Shown: positions 11,126 through 22,498 of the stretch, one piece after another
Layout: each line of letters opens with the position of its first letter
How positions within the stretch are numbered: position 1 is the stretch's first letter
From: Poronia punctata
Taxonomy: Eukaryota > Ascomycota > Sordariomycetes > Xylariales > Xylariaceae
DNA length: 64,000 nucleotides
NCBI GenBank assembly: GCA_022579005.1
Contig: MU401611.1
Location: 29,873 to 93,872 of the forward strand
Direction of reading: 5' to 3'
Notes under the pieces: model-generated
The model's input: only the letters and a program-made list of their open reading frames with translations
Told to the model about the DNA's origin: nothing
Database searches by the model: none
Made by a program: the position numbers and the translations under genes

Positions 11126-13266
11126 ATGGAGGCCGCGTCTGCTCGCGCTGCTGCGAGGGATCGCTGGGGTGAGATGGGCTACCCCCGCCCTTCTCAACTC
11201 CAGCGTTTCATTTCAAGTGCCTGCAGCCCCGAGATTTACGAGCCCAACCTTGCCCTCAACCTCGAGATTGCCGATCTGATCAACAGCAAAAAGGGTACGG
11301 CCCCACGCGAGGCCGCCGTCGCCATCGTCAACTACATAAATTCCCGCAACCCCAACGTCAGCCTGCTCGCCTTGAGCCTCCTCGACATCTGCGTCAAGAA
11401 CTGCGGATACCCCTTTCATCTTCAGATCAGTACCAAGGAGTTTCTGAATGAACTCGTCAGGCGATTTCCCGAGCGGCCCCCATTCCGATATACCCGCGTC
11501 CAGTCTAAGATTCTCGAGGCGATTGAAGAATGGCGCAGCACGATATGCGAGACGAGTCGGTACAAGGAGGACTTGGGCTTCATCCGCGATATGCACCGCC
11601 TTCTGAGTTACAAAGGTTACCATTTCCCCGAAGTGAGAAGGGACGACGTCGCGGTTTTGAACCCAAGCGATGTAAGTTGATTTTCTCCAATAGCTGTGCT
11701 CGTCTTTCTCCGCTGACGCGCTCTGTAGAATCTCAAGTCGGCAGAGGAAATGGAAGAGGAGGAACGCGAAGCGCAGTCGGCCAAGCTACAAGAGTTGATA
11801 CGACGAGGTGCCCCCGAGGACTTGCAGGAAGCGAACCGACTGATGAAGATCATGGCCGGCTACGACACGAGGTCTAAAACGGATTACCGCGCCAAGGCCG
11901 CCGAGGAAGTTGGAAAAATCCAGGCCAAGGCTCGTTTGTTGGAGGAGAGATTGGCCGCCTACCAGCCAGGAGACACGATGGCTGACGGCGACGTATTCGA
12001 CGAACTAGCCTCGGCTCTCCAAAGCGCACAGCCCAAGATTCAAAAGATGTGCGAGGAGGAGTCCGACGACCACGAGGCTGTCGCCAAGCTATTCGAGATC
12101 AACGATAGCATACACAGAACCGTCGAGAGATGGAAGCTGCTAAAGAAGGGAGATGTCGAAGGGGCGAACAAGCTGGCCCAGGGAGCGCCCATCCCCGCGG
12201 CGGCATCGAATACCGCAGGGAAAGCCAGTGTCTCGGCCGCAAATGAGCTATCCCTGATCGATCTTGACGGAGACTCTGGAACTAACGGTGCGGGGAACGA
12301 AGCTTCATCATCCTCACAATCCGCAGGTGTAGAGAACGACCTCCTAGGACTTTCTCTATCAGACAACAATAACAGCTTTGGCCAGGGTGGCGGTATCTCG
12401 CTTGGTTTCGGCGCAAATCAAAGTATGTCGAATATCAAGCCCTACGAGTGGCCTTGCGGCATCAACTGAATAGTCAGCTAACAAAAATACCTCACAGACA
12501 TACCAGGACCTGCGCTCCTATCTTCCATGACACAAAATAGCACCGCCAAGGGACCAACACCGGATCCAACCCCTCCTCCATACTCTGCCTTTGCAGGTTT
12601 TGCCTCCAATCCATCGGGATCACAATCAGCGACGCCGCAGCCTGCTCTAGGACAATACTCGGCATTTTCACAACCTCCTCCGCAGAGGTCAGCTGATCCC
12701 TTCGCGGCCTTATCGTCGTCGCAATTTTCATCTAAACCAGCAACGCCGCAACCCATGGTGGCACCTGCCCCTACTGTATCAAACGACGATGATGAGTGGG
12801 CATTCTCATCTGCCCTCCCGCCCGAGTCATCTGCTCCCCGCGATCACCAAACCGTTGTCAGCAACACGGCTTTACGCATCCATATGAAAGCCGCCAGGGC
12901 ACCACATGCCCCTAATGCGCTTTCCCTAGTATTCTCCTTCTCCAACACACGTCCGGTGCAGATTAGCGATTTGCATTTCCAATTAGCCGTGACCAAGGTA
13001 TGTTCAGACCACACTTTACCCCCCTTTCACTTCTCTCTCTCTCTAAACAAACACACCAGGGCTACGAACTTCAACTCCAACCGCAGACAGGACGTGTCTT
13101 ACAGCCCAACCAAGAAAACGGCGTGACGCAGATAATCCAGGTATGGAAAGCAGGTGATAAAACAACAAAGGTGGACAGCGCCAGGTTAAGGTGGCGCGTA
13201 AGTTATAAACTAGGTTCCGAGACCAAGGGGGAGATGGGTGAGATTCCCGAGTTTAGCATTGCGTAG
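11126..13266 (+). CDS. GGA-type ADP-ribosylation factor-binding clathrin adaptor (VHS-GAT-GAE)
   Basis: Predicted exons are 11126-11671, 11729-12421, 12479-12997 and 13060-13266, about 654 aa. The VHS domain occupies roughly residues 20-165 (NLALNLEIADLINSKKGTAP, LALSLLDICVKNCGYPFH). A GAT domain follows at about 185-335 (helical, RAKAAEEVGKIQAKARLLEE and AVAKLFEINDSI). Next is a Ser/Pro/Gln-rich hinge with an acidic-leucine clathrin-type segment (NDLLGLSLSD). The C-terminal GAE ear lies at about 530-654 (TALRIHMKAA, NALSLVFSFSN, TQIIQVWKAG, LRWRVSYKLG). Known for the family: monomeric adaptors recruited to the trans-Golgi by Arf-GTP that sort cargo to endosomes and the vacuole. The first and last introns have clean signals. 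The middle junction is uncertain: the GTATGT donor at 12422 stays in frame only with the CAG at 12478, whereas the best branch site (GCTAAC, 12478-12483) points to the CAG at 12497. Confidence 0.93.
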
Positions 13267-13780
13267 AGGGCAGCATTATCGTATCTACCTACCTTACCTT
13301 ACCTTACCTTACCACTTTACCTTGAATCCCATCTACCAGATTCGCTCGAGTTTGGCTATTATTGATGGAGGTGATGCTATGAGTGTTGTTGGTAGCGCGA
13401 AAGACAGACAAATCAAGATAGGAGAGGAAGTATAGCAACTCGGAAACAGACTAGTGTTCGAATGTGAGAAGTGCCCCTTGAATAAAATGTGAATGTGATA
13501 TGACATATGTCCTGGTAGTGTATGAACGCCATGACAATAAATCCAGACATTATTCGTACGTAGTGGAATCTAGGTAAGTAGTCTAGTAGTACAATTATAA
13601 TACTTTAGGTTTATATATATGTACAATAGGTACCCTGGCAGGGCACAGGCACGAGCCCCAACCCCCCATGCACCCCCCTTTTTTGATATCCCAGCTTCTG
13701 TACTCGTAAGTGTACATCTCATTTACATAAGTATATATTGGTACAAACCTCTACAATATCTCGTTCGGAAGAAGTCGTTT
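13267..13780. other. Spacer between convergent GGA and mtIF2 genes
   Basis: The 514 bp between two convergent stop codons contain the ACCTT microsatellite, AATAAA at 13480-13485 and again near 13536 (possible polyadenylation signals for GGA), a TATATATA stretch near 13613 and a C-rich patch near 13660-13680. No gene is seen. Confidence 0.5.
13291..13312. repeat. (ACCTT)n pentamer microsatellite
   Basis: Four tandem ACCTT units plus a partial one lie just downstream of the GGA stop codon, in its 3' untranslated region or the spacer. Confidence 0.8.
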
Positions 13781-16700
13781 TTAGAGAGTACGTTGATTAA
13801 CGACTTCCTCATAAGCTTGAATCTGATCGCCGACTCGGATATCCTGGAACTCCCCGAAGCCCAGACCGCACTCTGTGCCTTTGCGCATTTCCATGACGTC
13901 TTTCTTGCCGTGTTTCATTGTTTCTAGCTTGCCTAAAGGGGGTTGGTTAGCTTGGGGTGAAATGGGAAAGAGGGAAGGAAGACCGTAGGAAAACTCACCT
14001 TCGAATACGGTTGATCCGCCCCGTATCACGCGATACAGGGCATGTTTCGCCACGACGCCGTTGCGTACTCTGCAGCCGGCAATGTTCTTGTACACGCGGC
14101 CGCGTAAGTTGATGGGGAAGATTTGCAAGATCTCGGCTTCGCCCAGGACACGCGTGCTGACGTCGGGAGCGAGGTACGTGCTGAGGATGGACTTGACGTC
14201 GTCGACTAGATGGTAAATGACGGTGTGGTCCAAGATGCGGACGTGGTTCTGCTCAGCCAGGGCTTTGATCTGGTTGGGCGTCGTGGTGGAGAAGTTGACG
14301 ATGACGGCCTTGGACATGGCGGCGTGTTCCACGTCGAACTCGCTGATGGGGCCCGTGGCAGAGCGCAAGACGCGCGGGCTTACCTCGTGGTTGCCGACTT
14401 CTTGGATGGCGGCGCATACGGCCTCGACGGATCCGTGTACGTCGGCCTTGACGATGAAGTTGACGCGCTTGGTGCCGTTTTCTTCGTCGGGGAGAACCTC
14501 CTGCACGCCTGTGCCTCGGTCTGTCGGCTTCGATTCTCCTCCCTCGGCCTTTTCGCGCGCGCGCTTCTCCTGTATGGCTCGGCGCACTTCGGCAATCACT
14601 TCGTATTCGGCCGCGTCCTTTTCTCGGTCACGGAGGCCCTCGCGATAAGACACGGCCGTCTTGGCCCTGTCCTCGTCATCTGCTTGGAGCATCTGGTCTC
14701 CCGCAGCCGGGAGTTCCTTCCAGCCGAAAACTTCGACCGGGGTTCCAGGGGGCGCCTCTTCGATGTCTGCGCCAGCCTCGTTGCGCAATTGCCGGACCTT
14801 TGCCCAGGTAATTCCCGCAGCGATGAAATCACCGGTTCGCAGCGTTCCGCGTTTGACTAAGACAGTAGCCACCTTGCCTGTGGGCTTCAGACTGCTCTCC
14901 AGAATCCAACCCTCGGCTGGGCCGTCCACCTCGGCCCGGTGATCGAGGATCTCGGAGAGTGTGAGAATGCTCTCCTCCAAATCGTCCATGCCTTGGCCCG
15001 TCTTTCCACTGACGCATACCACCTGGACGTCGCCACCGAAATCCTCAATCTCGACGCCGGCCTTGGCAAGATCATGTTTGACGGCATCGACCCGCGCTCC
15101 ATCCTTGTCTATCTTGTTGATCGCCACGATGATGGGCACCTTGGCAGCACGAGCGTGCTTGATCGCCTCGAGAGTCTGTGGTTTCACACTGTCATCTGCG
15201 GCGACGACCAAGACGACGATGTCGGTGACGTTGGCTCCACGCTGTCGCATGGTCAAAAAGGCCGCGTGGCCGGGCGTGTCGAGGAAGGTGATGGGCTTTC
15301 CCGACGACAGTTTGACCGAGAAGGCGCCGATGTGCTGTGTAATTCCACCGTGCTCTTGAGCCGCAACGGAGGAGTGACGGAGGTAATCCAATATGGTGGT
15401 CTTGCCGTGGTCGACATGGCCCATGATCGTCACCACAGGCGGTCGTGGAGGGACGGCCGAGAGATCTTCTGGTGGCGGCCGGGGTTGCAGGTCTTGGCCC
15501 TCGCCCGTCAGGACCAGCGGTTCGAAGCCGTACTCTTGCGCCACTAGGGCTGCTGTCTCGCCCGCCATGAGGCTATCGATCGTCACATCCTCAAAGCCAA
15601 ACTCGGCCAGTTGGACCAAGAAATCGTCAGGCCTGATTTTCAGAGCGTTGGCAAACGCCGTGATGCTAATCAGCTCTGGCAGTATGATACGACGAGGCTC
15701 GGCCCTCTCCGCCTCCCGCTGTGCCTTGCGCATCTCTTTCTCCCGTCGTTTCTCTTCCATTTGCTCCAGCTTTGATGCATCATACTCATCTTCCTCACCC
15801 CCGTAGGACCGCCTTCTCCGCTTTCCAAATTTCTTATCTTTCGGTCCCCGGTCAATGTACGCTTTTCGCTCCGGTTGCCTATTCGTTACCTCGTCCTCTA
15901 TCGGCGCGGGCCGCCCCTCGCCTGCAGGGCTATTAGACGACCGATCGGGGAGCCCCCAGTCGGAATGCGACGTATTTGAAGACATCTGATTGTGGCCAGT
16001 GTCCCTTACTTGCATCCGCATCTCCTTCTCTACACCATCGTAATCAGTGTCCCTGGACTGCGGTCGAATCTCGTTATCCCGCCTATTAAACCCGGTATTC
16101 CTCGGTGGTCGCTCCGTGTTCTGCCACTCTGGGTAGACTGTTCCAGGTTGGATCTTGTTGGGTGACCTTCGCGATAATTGACCCCATTCCAGCCCCTCTC
16201 TGGGCGCGTGCGTTACCTTCCTAATCGTCAGGAACTGGTTTTTGACACCCGCAGCTGCTTCTGATTTAGCCCCGCTGTTTGTTGTTGCGGTATTGGACGA
16301 CGATTCCGTAGGCGGTCTCTTATCTACCGACGTAGTACCTAGCGAAACCGGGGCAGAGGGCGTCCCGTCGCCCCCGCGGCTGGATAGATCTAGTTTAGAA
16401 GGTTCTGGACGTGGAGAGGAAAGGTCGAGGCTTCTTGCCAAATAAGGCTGGCCTTTTGTCCTATTCTGGTCTGACACGGTGCGTGTTACTCGCTTGATGT
16501 TTACCTCAGGTAGCCACATCCGGCGTATCGTATTATCGGGATCGGACCTGGTCCTAGAATTAGACCTAAAGGCGTTCGACAGGGGAAGATCGGGCAATAT
16601 AGGCTTCCGGCTAATGGCATCCCCAATATTGGCAGAAGAGTCCGCCTCCAAGAACCTTTCGATCGCCTGTTGGCGCTCTGGGTCCCACACGTACCTAGCC

Positions 16701-17249
16701 TTGACCCGAGGGTCGCGAACTATTTGCGGATCGGATTTGGGCTTTTCTTTTTCTATCCGTGCGAGAAGCTGCTCGCGAGCCTTGGCTTCATGCATATTGA
16801 GCAAGTCATTTCCGGGGTTCCTCCTAAACTGAAACGTCGGTCTGCTAGGTCCTTTCGGAGGGTCGAGGCCAGCTTTGGGCGGGAGGATTACCGGCGGGCC
16901 CTTCGGTCTATTCGAATTATCATCGGATTGTCGAAGCTTTGCGCTAGTGGACAGGCCTCGCGCCCGATCCGGTGCTATTATCGGCGAACTCGAAGGGTCG
17001 CCATTGCAGCCAGCGCCACGAAGGCTGCCAGGAACACCGGTAATCACGCGTGATCTCGAGGACAGATGTCTGGTTTGTAGTGCTAGAGGTCCTCGTAACG
17101 AGAGTCGGTACCGGCAAAGAGAGCAGATTGAATTACCTCCCTACAGGTAGATGTTAGCACTAACTTGCGCCGCCATGGCCTCAGACTCATTCATGTCGCA
17201 TCAAGCAATGGGAATTAAAGCGAACCTTGGCGGATATGCCTCTCAGCAT
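13781..17249 (-). CDS. Mitochondrial translation initiation factor IF-2
   Basis: Predicted exons on the minus strand are 17249-17226, 17140-13999 and 13932-13781, about 1,103 aa. The main frame has no convincing ATG: its apparent start near 17047 is GTG and the frame runs up to a TAG at 17143-17141. That TAG is preceded by GCTAAC, so I read it as an acceptor and join it to an 8-codon exon (MLRGISAK) at 17249. The joined N-terminus is Arg/Ser-rich and lacks acidic residues, as in a mitochondrial presequence. The GTPase domain has GHVDHGKT (about residue 580), [14 protein letters not shown] and NKID, followed by IF2 domains II-IV. The last intron (13998-13933) is 66 nt, in frame and without stops; splicing it yields [16 protein letters not shown]. 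Known for the family: it brings formyl-methionyl-tRNA to the small mitoribosomal subunit. A roughly 350-residue disordered stretch precedes the IF2_N-like segment. Confidence 0.95.
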
Positions 17250-18315
17250 GCTGTATTGGTATTTCTGTTTATCTGACGAATCTGTGACATCTGCCGCTTT
17301 GATCCCAGGTTAGCATTACAGAAGTTTAGGCAAGGGCGGGAAAGACGTCTAGATGTTACAAGGTCGTTCGAAGTGTACTCGATACCGTCGCAAAAAAATA
17401 TACCAGACCTGTCAATTGCTGCATTGATGAAACTACATACATACGCATATTCGCTTTAAGCTCATAAGCCAGTTTTTGCACATAAATATATTCAATTGCA
17501 GGATATAGCTGTGCACATTATGTACTTAATGGATAGTTATCAAATCCCGTAGTTTACCTGACGACTACCACGGCTGTCCTTTTTTTTTATCTCCAACATT
17601 CCAGCAATGTCCCGGTTCACGAGATCGAAATGTTTGTTTAGATGAGTAGGTAGGATTGGAACCGCACATATATGAGAATTGTACCAAATCATAAGCCCCG
17701 ATGTTATGCCATGTTGCGCAGAAGATATTTACATGATGTTGTACATTAACATGAGGAACAAATGGACCGGTAATATCCTATGTCAAGAAGTAACCGAGTT
17801 TGAGGAATATGCCGAGCAAGACTTAAGCCTCTGAGATCGACGCTCACATAGTCGACCTGAGGCCTTCAAGCAGTGATAGAAGTTCATGAGAAAAGGGGAC
17901 GTGGCGTCCCCGTCTGCTTTTATCACGCGGATATATGCCCTTCAGGTGATGTCCACGTGCTGGAGAAAGCGGACTAAATCTACGACAATACTCCAGCTGT
18001 AGCAACAATTGATGGGATAGTCTCGAAAACTCTTGTGCTCGAAGGGGCGAGCATCTGGATGCCTTACAGGTAAATATATATATTGGTGTACGCCATCTTG
18101 TCCGACGCTTCAATTATGTTTCGTCCCTCTATGTCCACGCAGGGACTATTATTTGTCCCATCATTTGTCTGCCCAATGCAATACGTGCACAATAACAGTC
18201 GCTATGCCCTCCCATTAATGCCCTTAACGTCCTAGCTTCTCCATTTCCTCTCCCATGAATGCCTTTAATGTCCGAACCTGTCCCTTCGTATCCATACGTG
18301 GTAAAGGCGCTTCTT
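17250..18315. other. Intergenic, 1.07 kb, no gene seen
   Basis: This is upstream of mtIF2 and downstream of the membrane-protein gene, so it should hold the mtIF2 promoter. A T-run occurs near 17580. Small open frames on both strands have no protein-like features. Confidence 0.5.
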
Positions 18316-19359
18316 TCAGTCGACGACAAGTGACGAGTCTGTGCCCACGCTCTCTTTCCAGAACTGATCAAAATCGATGCCGTCTTTCTGAAACAGGTCT
18401 CGAACCTCCTTAGCAGCTTTCTTCTGTCTCTCGGGCCCAAACCCGCCGGGTTGCGAGGATTCGAATTGTACAATCTCAACCCACCGGTAGAATAAATCCT
18501 CCTTTCCGATACCGACGAGCGCATCTCTGAAAGTTAATATTTGTCTGCGAGGGCCGTCTTCTTCAGCAGCCGACTCGCCTTTCAGGTCCACACAGAGCCA
18601 GCCCCATTCATCTTGATAGACTAGGACGACGAGCGTGAAGGCCTCGATGGCAGCGAGTTTCTTGTCCACCATTGTGGTCGCGTCCACCATAGCGGCCCAG
18701 TCGAGTTCCCAGTCGGCGTCCATGAGAGCGTAACCAGTCCTCTCGCTGATCATCATCGGTGAAGTGGCCGCATGGATGCGTGCCATGAAATAACTGCGCT
18801 CGACATTTGTACCGTCGTCTCCGTCATTGACTAGGTCGCCCATCTTTTCGCTCCAATTATGGCTACGGCGAACAATGACCTCCCGGGGACGAAAACCGAC
18901 TGCCCGACGCCAGGCCACAGGGTTTCCATCCTCGGCGAAACAGAACTTGACGGGCCAAGGCCATAAGAAAAGGAAGAGAAGAAAATCGAGCATAAAGGTA
19001 AGGGCGCGGCGACCAACTTCGGGGGCGATCTCATCCCACGACATCTCATCGACAAACATGGTGGTATCGTTGGGGTACCCGAGCGCCGAGGCCACCAGAC
19101 TGAGATAGTAGGGGCCTATGTAGTACATCCGCAGAACGAAAAGGGCTGCAATGGCCAGATTCGTGATTACGGGCACCATGAATGCCTTGCGTTTGAAGGC
19201 GACGGGCTTGTTGTCTATATGCATGATGTATACACGCTTTTGGTCCAAGGTGTCAATAAGCGGCTGCAGAACCTCGGGCGGCCGCTTGAAAGGGGTGGGT
19301 AAGCCTCCATCTCTGCGTTTGCCAGACGTTGACTTATGTGCTTTCCTTTGCCGCGCCAT
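18316..19359 (-). CDS. Conserved-looking fungal membrane protein, function unknown
   Basis: Single exon, 347 aa. I choose the second in-frame ATG (19359, MARQRKAHKSTSGKRR) because the 21 codons before it look like leader sequence. The basic N-terminus is followed by LPTPFKRPPEVLQPLID and VYIMHIDNKPVAFKRK. There are two hydrophobic segments, at about residues 57-79 and 118-141 (FMLDFLLFLFLWPWPVKF). A soluble C-terminal half follows, rich in Trp, Asp and Glu. The two helices and basic N-terminus fit an organelle or ER membrane protein with a large soluble tail. I recognise the general look of a widespread filamentous-fungal family but cannot name a function. It is divergent from the EI24-like gene, with which it shares 564 bp of upstream DNA. 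Confidence 0.85.
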   Translation of the reverse strand: MARQRKAHKSTSGKRRDGGLPTPFKRPPEVLQPLIDTLDQKRVYIMHIDNKPVAFKRKAFMVPVITNLAIAALFVLRMYYIGPYYLSLVASALGYPNDTTMFVDEMSWDEIAPEVGRRALTFMLDFLLFLFLWPWPVKFCFAEDGNPVAWRRAVGFRPREVIVRRSHNWSEKMGDLVNDGDDGTNVERSYFMARIHAATSPMMISERTGYALMDADWELDWAAMVDATTMVDKKLAAIEAFTLVVLVYQDEWGWLCVDLKGESAAEEDGPRRQILTFRDALVGIGKEDLFYRWVEIVQFESSQPGGFGPERQKKAAKEVRDLFQKDGIDFDQFWKESVGTDSSLVVD

Positions 19360-19923
19360 GATGAAGTCGTTTCCGATAAGGCGTCGTGGGCGTCTAGACT
19401 TTCGATCTTCGGACCACCACACCGATGTCCCCGTCCCGTTCTAAATTCTCAACACGATAGCATGCCGCCGAATGCTTAACTGGGGGAAAAATAGAGGTAA
19501 TCTTAGTGACTATGTCGTATATCTAAGCTCACTTCTGTCTTGCAGATTGGCTATCTGCAACAGAATGACAAGATACCTAATTAAAAGTGAGATGGATGAC
19601 CTTGTTTGAGTTATGTATGTACTTGGGTACTTCCTCGTATGCACGTCCACTATCGAAAAGTCGAACACAAGGTGGTCAGCTGACGTTGTAGCCTATCCCA
19701 GCTGTCAACGGCTGCTCCCATCTCTCTGCCGGAGAGTTGTACCCGCAATGGAACCAAGGAAGACAACCTACTGAGCTCCTGAAAGCTGTTTGGATGCTCC
19801 AATGACGACATCGTCTACAGTGCCCGCGTGTCCTGTCTACTCGTACATGGGTACTTGTAAGGTGTATTGTCAATCCGAAATCTAATAATTTGCACGAGCA
19901 ACTGTACTCGTATCGACTATGAT
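19360..19923. promoter_or_regulatory. Shared upstream region of two divergent membrane-protein genes
   Basis: The 564 bp lie between divergent ATGs at 19359 and 19924. No clear TATA box is seen, and no gene. Confidence 0.4.
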
Positions 19924-20887
19924 ATGGCTTCAGAAAGTCAGCTCCCTCCACCTCTGCGCTCTTTCGAGCGCCCTTATAACTATGTTTCTCGGGCTTTGAT
20001 TGCTGGGTCGTACCCTCTTCGAGGAATATACTATTTCCTACGTCGTCCCGCATTCTACCCTCTCTTCCTCAGCCGCCTGCTCCCTCTCACCATAATTTCG
20101 ACCCTCGTTTACACGATACTGTTCCTTTTTACCTTTCTCCCTCAGTATGCGTTCCTGGCCATTTTCCATGGCCGCGGCGCATGGTTCAATGCCCTGGTTC
20201 TGGTCCTGGGCGAAGGGCTGGTCATAATCCAGGCCCTCTTCGAAGGCTTTTTCGTCGACGAGTGTCGCGTAGACGTGTTCGATGTAAGACTCTTCTCCAA
20301 TGCGTTGTTCCGCACAAATCTACCGCTGGCGAGACAATTTCGGCGGGCCCGCATTGCCTACTAACCATGTTCAGGCCACCCTTATTAATGAAGGTCTCGA
20401 AACCCTCGTCGCTCCGCATCGACTCTTGTTTCCCGATGCGCCCAACCCAGTGAAGAAGCTTGGCAAACCGACAAGCGCCGCAGTCTACCAGCCCTGGAGC
20501 CTCATCCAGATTGTCGAGCTCTTCATCTGTCTGCCGCTGAACCTGATTCCATACGTAGGTACGCCTGCGTTTCTCATCATCACAGGTGCGAGGCTAGGGA
20601 CTTTCGCACACTACAGATGGTTCGAACTTCGTGGTCTGAACAAGAAAGAAAGGAAGGTAGCAGTGCGGAACAGAAATTGGGATTATACCTGGTTTGGAAC
20701 AGTGGCTATGATTCTTCAGCTCGTGCCAGTACTATCCTTCTTCTTCCTCGTAACCTCAACAGCAGGCTCGGCGATGTGGGCGGCCAGGCTCGAGCACGAA
20801 ATGCATGCGCCACCCGAGATCCAGGGCCACGCATCGGAAGATGATCCCGATGCGCCTCCTCCACCTTACGTTGACAACCCTGTATAA
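19924..20887 (+). CDS. EI24/Rrt8-Lds family multi-pass membrane protein with C-terminal PPxY
   Basis: Two exons, 19924-20283 and 20375-20887, give 290 aa. The intron has GTAAGA, CTAAC and CAG. The start is the ATG at 19924 (MASESQLPPPL). Hydrophobic segments lie at about residues 45-80 (long enough for two helices), 88-110 (LVLVLGEGLVIIQALFEGFF), 170-200 (LPLNLIPYVGTPAFLIITG) and 235-265. The LPLNLIPYVG and GSAMWAARLE blocks are typical of the EI24-domain proteins that include yeast Rrt8, Lds1 and Lds2. Known for that yeast group: lipid-droplet and outer spore-wall-related membrane proteins. The role here is inferred only. The tail ends in PPPPYVDNPV, containing a PPxY motif (PPPY) that could bind WW domains of a Nedd4/Rsp5-type ubiquitin ligase. 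Confidence 0.85.
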
Positions 20888-22498
20888 CTTCGCATGCGTT
20901 CTACTTTTTAGAATGTGTCTACGTAACTACAGCACACATTATCCTAAACTAAGTATCTACCTATATTATATGATATGAGGGACTATATTCCATGTTGTCA
21001 GTATCCCATGTTACAGACTTCAGCACGAAAACCTATCCCAACCTTTGTATAACCATGGGAAGTCTTGCCGGCAAATCCTACTGCGTCCTTGCCATCGTAA
21101 CTATCCACTTGTAGGTAAGCCGACAACAAGTCGTTTGCTCCCAGTCCTACCAGTACCTACTCTCTTACCTACCCGTACCCAAGCAGTCTGGTCTAAGTTA
21201 TGTTGCTAGAAGGCACAGATCTCAGGTTCGCGTCTTTAAACGTACCCCAGTACCTGTGGACCTAGGTACTTGCCCGGCCAGGCCTCACGCACATGCAGCC
21301 ATGTGATTTTTGCCACAGAAGAGCAAAAATATCAAGGTAGCTGCATACCTACGATATATAGAGAGGGAAGGTAACACCGAGAGAGTCATGTTTCTGATTT
21401 AGATAGAGGCAGGTAGGTACCTGCCCTGGCACCAAAGTATGAGATGTCAGATGTCTAATTTGCCTCACTACAATATAAAGAAACCTGCATACGACGGAAT
21501 AGGTATCACGGCTTCCAGCTTTGCGCTTCCATACAGGCCTAGGAAGGAGTCCAAGAACACTTTGGCACTTGACGAAATTTCAAGTTGTAGGCATCGCACC
21601 TGCATTGGCGTTTAGAGTTCACTGCTATTGCTTGTTACTGTAAGGTAGGCTAGGCTAGGTAAGTAAGTAAGGTAGGTATGACTTGGGAGGCGCAAAGTCT
21701 TGCACCTTCGCAACATACAGTATGCAACAGGTATTTCAACTTAACCTACATGTACATATCATCGTATGGATGTTAGGCAGGCTTGGAACCTTCTCACCAA
21801 GTCACCTGCATTCATGTCCACACTAACTTAAGTATGTGACATTCAAGTCCGAATGTCTTGGCCCATGGACTTAGATGTTGGCACAATAGCCCTTGTCAAG
21901 GTTGAACTCTATAGGACGGCAAAGTCAAATATCAAACGACCAAGGAGCAGGTAGTGACCGTCCCCTTCCCGTAATACTACATGGATGGGTTACTTCATTG
22001 GTATTGCATGTAGGTGACGTGGGCATAAATCGGGCACTATATAAGGTAGGGTATATGGGGCAAGCATCGCGTTTGTGCTTTCCTACCCTCTTAAGATGCG
22101 CAGATGTGTGCCCTTTCTCTTTCCGCGTTAATTGATGACACCCTAGTGTTCCAACAGCCTTTGGAAGGCACGATGGCTATACTCTCTACAAGAGGTAACA
22201 TCGATTCAACTCGAGAATTTGTCCCTGAACCTTTCTTCCACACATCTCCCTATTGATTTCTCTCTTCTTTACTCTTCCACTCTGCCCTCTTATTCCTCTC
22301 TTCATACCTCCGTCTTCTTCCTTTCCGTGCGGGATTGGGCCCTTCCTTCATAGGTCACTGACAATCATCCGTTAGTTATTCCCATATCAACATCCCTCGA
22401 ACGATCATTGTTCAAGCCTTAGCCGCGGTGTAGTCTTAAGACTTTCATCCAACACTCACCCGTTCAAAAATTGGGACTTGGTCGCCTAGTACGGAGGC
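20888..22498. other. Intergenic, 1.6 kb, promoter side of the secreted repeat protein
   Basis: No gene is seen. The stretch is dense in TAGGTAGGT/ACCTACCT words (for example 21640-21680). CTATATAAGG at 22037-22046 is a TATA-like sequence about 450 bp upstream of the next start codon. Confidence 0.5.
22237..22323 (+). promoter_or_regulatory. Pyrimidine-rich tract upstream of the secreted repeat protein
   Basis: About 87 nt, mostly C and T on the plus strand, lie 175-260 bp before the ATG at 22499. CT-rich blocks just upstream of transcription starts are common in well-expressed filamentous-fungal genes. The assignment is by composition and position only. Confidence 0.4.
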
